Assembly: GCA_964483325.1 (NCBI GenBank)
Contig: CAZAAW010000044.1
Coordinates: 1-12,351 of the forward strand
DNA from: CAZAAW01 sp964483325
Lineage (GTDB): Bacteria; Pseudomonadota; Alphaproteobacteria; Rhizobiales; Kaistiaceae
Length of the DNA: 12,351 nucleotides
Reading direction: 5' to 3'
Position 1 is the stretch's first letter. Each line of letters begins with the position of its first letter. Below the pieces are notes generated by a model that searched no databases, was not told where the DNA came from, and saw only the letters and a program-made list of their open reading frames with translations. Below are positions 6,880-11,018 of this stretch, in pieces. The position numbers and the translations under genes are program-made.

Positions 6880-7045
6880 CGTCCGTCGCGTCTCCCGCCC
6901 CGCGCCGGCCACCCTCCCCCGCTCCGGCAGGGCCGTCAATGCGGCCGGCCGGCGGCCAATCGGCGCTGCGACCGGCGGCATGAGCGCCAACGGCCCAGCG
7001 GCGCAGACCCCATGCCGGGCATTGGCGCACCGCCGGCGCCGCCTT

Positions 7046-7195
7046 TTACCTCTCCCATAGGGAGAGGCCGGGAGCCTTGCCTCGCGCAGCGAGGCCTAGG
7101 CGAACGGGTGAGGGGTTCGGCCGCCGGGAATCCCGCCGCAACGCCGCCGCGCGTCCCGGACCACCGCCCTCACCGGCAACGCTGCCGCGCTCTCC
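7046..7195. repeat. Element A copy lacking its right terminus
   Basis: Starting at TTACCTCTCCC (7046) the sequence follows the complete element at 5434-5610 through the GAGAGG hairpin, the CCTCGCGCAGCGAGG hairpin and the GGGTGAGGGGTTCGGCCGCC block, then diverges and lacks the closing CCTCTCCC hairpin. It lies between the Rap1a/Tai-like stop (7209) and the MFS start, and with it the gene-free interval 6880-7208 is explained in large part. Confidence 0.75.
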
Positions 7196-7208
7196 AGATC
7201 AGCGGCGC

Positions 7209-7571
7209 CTACTCGCAGGTCATGACGGAGCGGATCGCGCCCAGCGCCTCGGGGGCGATGGGTTCCTTGCCGTTCTGCGACACCGGCATGGCGGCGATGA
7301 CGCTCTTGACGAAGCTGTCCATGTCGGAGGCATGCAGGCACAGCCCCGGCTGGCCGAGCAGCTGCAGGCTGGCGATATAGCCGTCCGTGAGCCCGGTAAT
7401 ATAGACGCTGCAGAACGTATAGGCGGGGCTGTCGGGCGCCGGCGAGCCGGCGCAATTGTTCCAGAACACATCGCTGGAGATCAAAGGCCGCGTCGCCTCC
7501 GCCGCCCGCCCCGCAGGCGCGGCCAGCACAGCCGCCAAAGCCAGGATCGCCAACCCCACCGCTCTCGCCAT
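7209..7571 (-). CDS. Rap1a/Tai-like exported protein
   Basis: This 120-residue protein has a clear signal peptide (about 1-24, MARAVGLAILALAAVLAAPA then GRAA) and a mature domain with the Rap1a/Tai pattern: FWNNC (36-40), FCSVYITGLTDGY (53-65), LCLHASDMDSFV (77-88), a proline/alanine helix, and a terminal cysteine (Cys119). The four cysteines (40, 54, 78, 119) match two disulfides. Characterised Rap1a/Tai members are periplasmic immunity proteins that neutralise Tae4-type amidase effectors of type VI secretion, but most family members are orphans of unknown role. No effector or secretion gene is in view, so immunity is not established here. The ATG at 7571 was chosen because it starts the signal peptide; the open frame continues upstream through repeat DNA to 8072 and that extension is rejected. 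The ribosome site is weak (GCAGGG 13 or so bases upstream). Confidence 0.72.
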   Translation of the reverse strand: MARAVGLAILALAAVLAAPAGRAAEATRPLISSDVFWNNCAGSPAPDSPAYTFCSVYITGLTDGYIASLQLLGQPGLCLHASDMDSFVKSVIAAMPVSQNGKEPIAPEALGAIRSVMTCE

Positions 7572-7613
7572 CCCCGAACCCTGCCGCAGGAACGGGCGCG
7601 AGTCCAGCCTCGG

Positions 7614-7743
7614 GCGCGACCCGTGGTGCGCGTCCCCTCCCCCTTGCGGGGGTGTACGGACCGGACACATGGTGGACACATGTTCGGGGACAGGGTGGGG
7701 CGCGCCGCCGAAAGGTTCGCACGTCCCTCCCCACCCCCGCTGC
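7614..7743. repeat. Element D (left segment of a composite repeat)
   Basis: This begins near GTGCGCGTCCCCTCCCCC, contains CCCCCTTGCGGGGG and GGTGGGGCGCG..CCG, and ends at CCCTCCCCACCCCCGCTGC. The same block precedes element B at 9085-9191 and 9673-9767, with its end alone at 9436-9475. In this copy an extra GTGTACGGACCGGACACATGG-type segment is present, with GACACATG twice (7672-7691 area), absent from the others. Confidence 0.7.
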
Positions 7744-7872
7744 GTCATGCCCGGACTTGTTCCGGGCATCCACGCGCACACGGATGGCGCAGAAAGAGGC
7801 GCCGCCCACGAGGCACATTTACCTGCACCGCCGGTGTTCGCGTGGATGCCCGGGTCTCCGCCCGGGCATGAC
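7744..7872. repeat. Palindromic element B, copy 1 (129 bp)
   Basis: The arms GTCATGCCCGG...CATCCACGCG and CGCGTGGATG...CCGGGCATGAC are near-perfect complements at the outer ends. Each arm folds by itself: TGCCCGGA/TCCGGGCA in the left type and TGCCCGGG/CCCGGGCA in the right. The result is a nested cruciform with two side hairpins. Three further copies (9192, 9476, 9768) have exactly the same 129-bp length. Confidence 0.85.
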
Positions 7873-7995
7873 GCGGCTGAGGCGTTGGCGAATACCGGTC
7901 GACAGTCGCCGCCCTCGGGAAGCCCGCACCCATCCCTCACCGGAACGGGGAGGGTGGCGCGCGCCGAAGGCGCGTGACGGGTGGGGACCCACGCC
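7873..7995. repeat. Linker plus element C, copy downstream of element B
   Basis: After element B the composite continues GCGGCTGAGGCGTTGGCG, AATACCGGTCGACAG, GGAAGCCCGCACCCATCCC, then the element C end GGCGCGTGACGGGTGGGG and ACCCACGCC. The same order is seen after the element B copies at 9192 and 9768. Beyond 7995, a short CCCCACCCCGCTGCATCATGCC stretch near 8018-8038 looks like another element B start cut off where the arsR promoter begins. Confidence 0.7.
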
Positions 7996-8043
7996 GGGCA
8001 CCTCGCACCGCCATCCCCACCCCGCTGCATCATGCCTTGCCCC

Positions 8044-8072
8044 TTGCCAAAGCCCCCATCGGCGCGTAACAC
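8044..8072 (+). promoter_or_regulatory. Promoter of the arsR-SRPBCC pair
   Basis: TTGCCA (8044-8049) and TAACAC (8067-8072) are spaced by 17 bp, a good fit to a housekeeping sigma-70-type promoter. The expected transcription start, six to nine bases past the -10 hexamer, falls at about 8079-8081, at or next to the arsR ATG. There is no ribosome site upstream of that ATG. Confidence 0.6.
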
Positions 8073-8090
8073 TGAACCACATGGTTCAGT
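8071..8090 (+). promoter_or_regulatory. Palindromic operator over the arsR start codon
   Basis: ACTGAACCA (8071-8079) and TGGTTCAGT (8082-8090) are perfect 9-bp complements around a central CA. The palindrome overlaps the last bases of the -10 hexamer, the likely transcription start and the ATG at 8081. ArsR-family repressors bind such dyads as dimers and repress their own operon, so this is the probable autoregulatory site. Confidence 0.75.
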
Positions 8091-8497
8091 TTCACGCCTC
8101 CCACCTCGACACGTCCTTCGCCGCCCTTTCCGACGCCACGCGGCGCGGCGTGCTGGAGCGGCTGGCGCGCAGCGATGCCTCGATCAGCGAGCTGGCGCAG
8201 GCTTTCGCCATGACCCTGACGGGCATGAAGAAGCATGTCGGCGTGCTGGAGGAGGCGGGCCTCGTCAGCACGCAGAAGGTCGGCCGGGTGCGGACCTGCC
8301 GGCTGGGCGGGCGGCGGCTGGAGGAAGAGGCGGCGTGGCTCGACGCCTATCGCCGGCAGTGGGAGACCCGCTTCACCGCGCTGGACCAGGTCGTCGCGGA
8401 TCTGCAGCGCCAGGAAATGCAGCGCCAGGAATCAGCCGATGCAAGCAAGGAGTCATCCGATGCAGGAAGGAAGCGCACCGATGCAAGAAAGCCATGA
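8081..8497 (+). CDS. ArsR-family transcriptional repressor
   Basis: The 138-residue protein is a compact winged-helix repressor of the ArsR subgroup that accompanies SRPBCC genes. The domain starts FAALSDATRRGVLERLA (13-29), continues with the recognition region ISELAQAFAMTLTGMKKHV (35-53) and LEEAGLV (56-62), and has a wing at QKVGRVRTCRLGG. The CxC metal-binding motif of arsenic or cadmium sensors is missing (there is only one cysteine, in VRTC), so it probably does not sense those metals; the signal is unknown. The C-terminal 30 residues are low-complexity (RQEMQRQES, then DASKESSDAGRKRTDARKP) and encoded by tandem repeats. The ATG at 8081 was chosen because it begins the family's usual N-terminus; it lacks a ribosome site and fits a leaderless message. 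It overlaps the SRPBCC gene. Confidence 0.9.
   Translation: MVQFHASHLDTSFAALSDATRRGVLERLARSDASISELAQAFAMTLTGMKKHVGVLEEAGLVSTQKVGRVRTCRLGGRRLEEEAAWLDAYRRQWETRFTALDQVVADLQRQEMQRQESADASKESSDAGRKRTDARKP
8405..8434. repeat. 15-bp tandem duplication in the arsR 3' end
   Basis: CAGCGCCAGGAAATG (8405-8419) and CAGCGCCAGGAATCA (8420-8434) are adjacent near-copies encoding QRQEM then QRQES in the ArsR frame. They precede the 21-bp repeat described next. Confidence 0.85.
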
Positions 8498-8498
8498 G
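8436..8498 (+). repeat. Three 21-bp tandem units, each with a start codon, at the arsR/SRPBCC junction
   Basis: The units are 8436-8456, 8457-8477 and 8478-8498, each opening CCGATGCA. Each ATG (8439, 8460, 8481) is in frame with the SRPBCC gene, and the purine-rich tail of unit 1 (AAGGAG, 8447-8452) and of unit 2 (GGAAGGAAG, ending 8473) lies seven bases before the next ATG. The unit thus carries a start codon and the ribosome site of the following unit. Being 21 bp, it keeps both overlapping reading frames open: DASKESS-type repeats in ArsR, MQARSHP, MQEGSAP, MQESHEP in SRPBCC. Confidence 0.85.
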
Positions 8499-8990
8499 CC
8501 TGCCGCGACCGGTCACCGGACCAGTGTCGAGCGGCGATCCGACCGCGAGCTGGTGGTGACGCGCCTCTTCGACGGCCCGCCGCGGCTCCTCTTCAAGGCC
8601 TGGACGACGCCCGACCTCCTGAAGCGCTGGTGGGCGCCGCAATCGACCGGCGCCACCCTCACCGGCTGCGCGGTCGACGCCCGGCCGGGCGGCAGCTACC
8701 GGTTCGAGTTCGCGCAACCGTCGGGCGACACGGTGGCCTTCTTCGGCCGCTACCTCGAGGTCGACCCGCCGCACCGCCTCGTCTGGACCAACGAGGAAAG
8801 CGACGGCGGCCAGATCAGCACGCTGACCTTCACGGCGGAGGGCGACCGGACGCGCATGGTGCTGCACGAGCTCTATCCGTCGAAGCAAGCCCTCGACCAG
8901 GCGTTCGACGGTATGGAATACGGCATGCCGGAACAATACGACCAGCTCGACGCCCTGCTCGCCACGCTGCCGCACGACCCGACAGCCTGA
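8460..8990 (+). CDS. SRPBCC (AHSA1-like) domain protein
   Basis: This protein of 176 residues from the ATG at 8460 has the START-like SRPBCC fold of the AHSA1 group. Blocks seen are ELVVTRLFDGPPRLLFKAWTTP, LLKRWWAP, VDARPGGSYRFEF, GRYLEVDPPHRLVWTNE, STLTFTAEGDRTRMVLHE and the closing helix with QYDQLDALLATL. Proteins of this fold hold hydrophobic ligands in a deep pocket; the ligand and reaction are unknown. The gene overlaps the end of arsR, the arrangement usual for these pairs, in which the ArsR protein controls both. Starts at 8439, 8460 and 8481 are all in frame; 8460 has the best ribosome site (AAGGAG, seven-base spacing), 8481 nearly as good (169 residues). The extra N-terminal residues lie outside the domain. 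Confidence 0.88.
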   Translation: MQEGSAPMQESHEPAATGHRTSVERRSDRELVVTRLFDGPPRLLFKAWTTPDLLKRWWAPQSTGATLTGCAVDARPGGSYRFEFAQPSGDTVAFFGRYLEVDPPHRLVWTNEESDGGQISTLTFTAEGDRTRMVLHELYPSKQALDQAFDGMEYGMPEQYDQLDALLATLPHDPTA

Positions 8991-9084
8991 GCCGCCGCCC
9001 CGCCACCCCGAAACAGCGCCGGGCGACGCCACCGCCTCCACCGGCGCCGCACGCGCCGTCAGCGCCCAGCGCTCACCGCCACAA

Positions 9085-9191
9085 GAGGCGCAACCCGAGG
9101 TGCGCGTCCCCTCCCCTTTGTGGCCCTTGCGGGGGAGAGACAGGGGGGCGCGCCGCCGGGAGGTTCGCACGTCCCTCCCCACCCCCGCTGC
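9085..9191. repeat. Element D, copy 2
   Basis: GTGCGCGTCCCCTCCCC through GGAGGTTCGCACGTCCC and CCCCACCCCCGCTGC repeat the block seen at 7614-7743 and 9673-9767. A 9-bp insertion relative to the others (TGTGGCCCT near 9120) interrupts the CCCC..TTGCGGGGG hairpin. The unique stretch 8991-9084 between the SRPBCC stop and this repeat shows no gene and no clear terminator. Confidence 0.7.
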
Positions 9192-9320
9192 GTCATGCCC
9201 GGACTTGATCCGGGCATCCACGCGAACACGGATGGTGCAGAACCAGGCGCCGCCCACGAGGCACGTTTGCCTGCGCCGCCGGTGTTCGCGTGGATGCCCG
9301 GGTCTCCGCCCGGGCATGAC
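9192..9320. repeat. Palindromic element B, copy 2 (129 bp)
   Basis: Same length and arms as copy 1 at 7744-7872; the outer 11 bp and the CATCCACGCGAACAC / GTGTTCGCGTGGATG blocks are exact complements. The central part between the arms carries the GGCGCCGCCCACGAGGCA-type linker seen in the other copies. Confidence 0.85.
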
Positions 9321-9440
9321 GCGGCTGAGGCGTTGGCGAATACCGGTCGACGGTCGCTGCCCTCAGGAAGCCCGCACCCATCCCTCCCCGGAACGGGAAG
9401 AGCCCGCCCCCGGACTTGATCCGGGGGTGGCGCGCGCCGC
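9321..9440. repeat. Linker plus truncated element C after element B copy 2
   Basis: The order GCGGCTGAGGCGTTGGCG, ATACCGGTCGACGGTCG, CCCGCACCCATCCCTCC, CCCCCGGACTTGATCCGGGGG and GGCGCGCGCCGC follows the other composites. Instead of finishing with GCGTGACGGGTGGGG, it switches at about 9440 into the end of element D (CGGGAGGTTCGCACG), which leads straight into the next element B. The switch point is the shared GCGCGCCGCC sequence. Confidence 0.7.
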
Positions 9441-9475
9441 CGGGAGGTTCGCACGTCCCTCCCCACCCCCGCGGC

Positions 9476-9604
9476 GTCATGCCCGGACTTGATCCGGGCA
9501 TCCACGCGAACACGGATGGTGCAGAACGAAACACCGCCCCCGAGGCAAGTTTGCCTGCACCGCCGATGTTCGCATGGATGCCCGGGTCTCCGCCCGGGCA
9601 TGAC
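9476..9604. repeat. Palindromic element B, copy 3 (129 bp)
   Basis: This copy has the same 129-bp length with a few substitutions in its right arm (GATGTTCGCATGGATG). The composite stops soon after it, at about 9616. The next 55 bp or so (about 9617-9672) are unique and are followed by element D copy 3. Confidence 0.85.
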
Positions 9605-9672
9605 GCGGCTGAGGCGCGGCGGACATTGTCTCAGGCCGCGTTGACCACGGGGAAGCCCCGCATGTCAGCCTC

Positions 9673-9767
9673 AGGCGCGGCCCATCGTGCGCGTCCCCTC
9701 CCCCTTGCGGGGGTGACAGGGTGGGGCGCGTCGTCGGGAGTCTCGCACATCCCTCCCCCCCCGCTGC
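9673..9767. repeat. Element D, copy 3
   Basis: CGTGCGCGTCCCCTCCCCC, CTTGCGGGGGTGACAGGGTGGGG and CGCACATCCCTCCCC repeat the element D block. It abuts element B copy 4 without a gap. Confidence 0.7.
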
Positions 9768-9896
9768 GTCATGCCCGGACTTGATCCGGGCATCCACGCG
9801 AACACAGATGGTGCAGAACGAAACACCGCCCACGAGGCACGTTTGCCTGCACCGCCGGTGTTCGCGTGGATGCCCGGGTCTCCGCCCGGGCATGAC
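9768..9896. repeat. Palindromic element B, copy 4 (129 bp)
   Basis: This is nearly identical to copy 2 by eye, with the same arms, linker and length. It is the last element B in this window; the segment to the right contains none. Confidence 0.85.
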
Positions 9897-10050
9897 GCGG
9901 CTGAGGCGTTGGCGAATACCGGTCGACAGTCGCTGCCCTCGGGAAGCCCGCACCCATCCCTCCCCGGAACGGAACGGGAAGAGCCCGCCCCCGGACTTGA
10001 TCCGGGAGGTGGCGCGCGCCGCAGGCGCGTGACGGCGTGGGGGCCCACGC
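9897..10050. repeat. Linker plus element C, ending the repeat array
   Basis: The composite continues in the same order as at 7873-7995, with GGAACGGAACGGGAAGAGCC (a duplicated GGAAC), CCCCCGGACTTGATCCGGGAGG, GGCGCGTGACGGCGTGGGG and CCCACGCC. The last repeat bases run into the broken coding sequence at 10055. Confidence 0.7.
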
Positions 10051-10054
10051 CAGT

Positions 10055-10222
10055 CACAACGCACCCGCACCAGACGATGTCTACTGGCTCAACGCTGCAG
10101 ATCTCGACGCGCTCGGCGTCACTGTCGCCGGCGTCCCGCGCCAGTCCCCTGCAGACTTCACGCCACCGCCTTGCCCGGACGCCAACACGACCTGCAAACC
10201 CTGGGAGCGCCAGTGGCGCTGA
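10055..10222 (+). pseudogene. 3' remnant of a gene truncated by repeat DNA
   Basis: From about 10055 a plus-strand frame ends at a TGA at 10220-10222 and reads like the C-terminus of a real protein: DDVYWLNAADLDALGVTV, then FTPPPCPDANTTCKPWERQWR in two parts with two cysteines. Its left side is repeat element C rather than coding sequence, and no start codon with a ribosome site is present. The VYWL...DLDALGV block is reminiscent of the ends of COG3904-type ClpP-like periplasmic proteins, but this is recollection and weak. It may be the leftover of a gene whose 5' part was lost by recombination between repeats. A standalone 61-residue gene from the ATG at 10037 is the alternative. Confidence 0.45.
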
Positions 10223-10267
10223 CGCTACTTATCTGCCTTGTAGGCCGCGCCCTCCCGATGCCGCTTC

Positions 10268-10585
10268 TCACGAGCGATACTTCTTCCGGATCGCTTCGAG
10301 GGTTTCTGCGACGAGTTGCTGTTGCTCTGCCGTAGCTGGGTCTGCTGGTCTGAAGCCAATCTGGCCAGGAATCCCGCTTCCTTTTTTGACCACCATGAAA
10401 GTGATGTCAGGCAGGCCAGCAGCCTTTTCTTCGCGAGCGATCTCGTCGAGAACGGACTTCCACGGTCCCCGCGCGGTCATCCCGACCTTCAGGCCGAGGT
10501 CACCATAAGTAATCGGTACACCGGAACGCGCCCGCTCCACGAGAATGGCCCTGATTTGTGCCTTTTTCGGATTGGATGGCGCCAT
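10268..10585 (-). CDS. Hypothetical protein, small, charged
   Basis: This 105-residue protein is one I do not recognise. It opens with a Lys-rich helix (NPKKAQIRAILVERARSG), then VPITYGDLGLKVGM, a GPWKSVLDEIAREEKAAGLPDI helix in two parts, a strand-like TFMVVKKGSGIPGQIGF, and a helical C-terminus (VAETLEAIRKKYRS). The central layout, with a helix-turn-helix-like ITYGDLGLKVGM and a following GSGIPGQIGF strand, appears in short accessory-genome proteins I have seen, but I cannot name a function. I chose the ATG at 10585 (GGTGA five bases upstream); a GTG at 10624 would add 13 residues. Codon use is less GC-biased than to the left of 10050. It points away from the Fic gene, with 433 bp between their starts. 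Confidence 0.7.
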   Translation of the reverse strand: MAPSNPKKAQIRAILVERARSGVPITYGDLGLKVGMTARGPWKSVLDEIAREEKAAGLPDITFMVVKKGSGIPGQIGFRPADPATAEQQQLVAETLEAIRKKYRS

Positions 10586-10902
10586 TTTATTCACCGTGAT
10601 GCGGCACTTGGCAAAAGACGCCACCGCGCGAGCGCAGGCTGGGAAGCTACAGCAATTGACATTGAACCGCCATGCCGGATTAGAGGTCGCTCCGCCGGCA
10701 AATGATGGGATGCCCTGCGTACGGCATCAGAAGCGAAGATTCGGCCCGATCGACCGCATCGTTGTCGAGGGGCGAAGGCCTTTCCCTGACAGCCTTGGGG
10801 ACACCATGTAGCTGGCCGAGCGTGCTATCGCGCCGGGATCATACGGATGGCTATCTCAGCTCATATTATCGTCTGGCCTAAACAAAGATCGTTGCGGCGA
10901 AC

Positions 10903-10929
10903 CCAAATTTCATCGGACCTGAAATTTGG
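10903..10929. promoter_or_regulatory. Perfect inverted repeat 1 upstream of fic
   Basis: CCAAATTTCA (10903-10912) and TGAAATTTGG (10920-10929) are perfect 10-bp complements around a 7-base spacer. The AT-rich arms, in a GC-rich genome, suggest an operator or a structured leader. It overlaps the second dyad by four bases. Confidence 0.75.
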
Positions 10930-10941
10930 CGAAATCGCCAA
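10926..10941. promoter_or_regulatory. Perfect inverted repeat 2 upstream of fic
   Basis: TTGGCGA (10926-10932) and TCGCCAA (10935-10941) are perfect 7-bp complements around AA. This compact dyad is typical in size of a dimeric repressor site. Confidence 0.7.
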
Positions 10942-10942
10942 C

Positions 10943-10969
10943 CCATATTATTGCAGCACTTTAATATGG
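10943..10969. promoter_or_regulatory. Perfect inverted repeat 3 upstream of fic
   Basis: CCATATTA (10943-10950) and TAATATGG (10962-10969) are perfect 8-bp complements around an 11-base spacer. It lies one base past dyad 2 and 50 bp before the fic ATG, where the promoter is expected; a TAAATT at 10990-10995 could be the -10. The rest of the gene-free stretch 10586-10902 shows nothing I can identify. Confidence 0.75.
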
Positions 10970-11018
10970 CACCGTGCGATAGGCCATGCTAAATTAGTAC
11001 GATAGTAAGGGATGGCAC

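Noticed and set aside
5596..7380. Plus-strand open frame of 594 codons opposite the MFS gene
   Set aside because: It gives charged low-complexity sequence (repeated Gln/Arg/Gly/Glu) and also crosses repeat element A. The opposite strand encodes a regular 12-helix transporter.
7572..8072. N-terminal extension of the Rap1a/Tai-like protein
   Set aside because: The frame stays open through elements B, C and D, but those sequences recur elsewhere as non-coding repeats. The signal peptide begins at the ATG at 7571.
7652..8080. N-terminal extension of ArsR
   Set aside because: The open frame runs through the repeat DNA and the promoter. The family N-terminus starts at the ATG at 8081.
9617..9672. 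Unique 55-bp stretch between repeats, reading MRGFPVVNAA and a stop on the minus strand
   Set aside because: It could be the last codons of a lost gene, but ten residues cannot be distinguished from chance in GC-rich DNA.
9192..9896. CRISPR array
   Set aside because: The repeated units are 129-bp palindromes arranged in composites of about 290-380 bp with repeat-derived material between them. There are no short repeats with unique spacers of constant length and no cas genes.
9768..9896. Integron attC site or tRNA-like gene
   Set aside because: The nested stems recall these, but the conserved core sites of attC and the invariant tRNA bases are absent, and four near-identical copies indicate a dispersed repeat.
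9059..10070. Several overlapping open frames on both strands in the repeat array
   Set aside because: The same peptides (variants of FAWMPGSSPGMT and HARAETRAS) recur in every copy of element B. They are translations of a repeated palindrome, without ribosome sites, and not genes.
10545..10811. Plus-strand frame of 88 codons between the hypothetical gene and fic
   Set aside because: Its first part is antisense to the 105-residue gene, there is no ribosome site, and the product shows no recognisable pattern.
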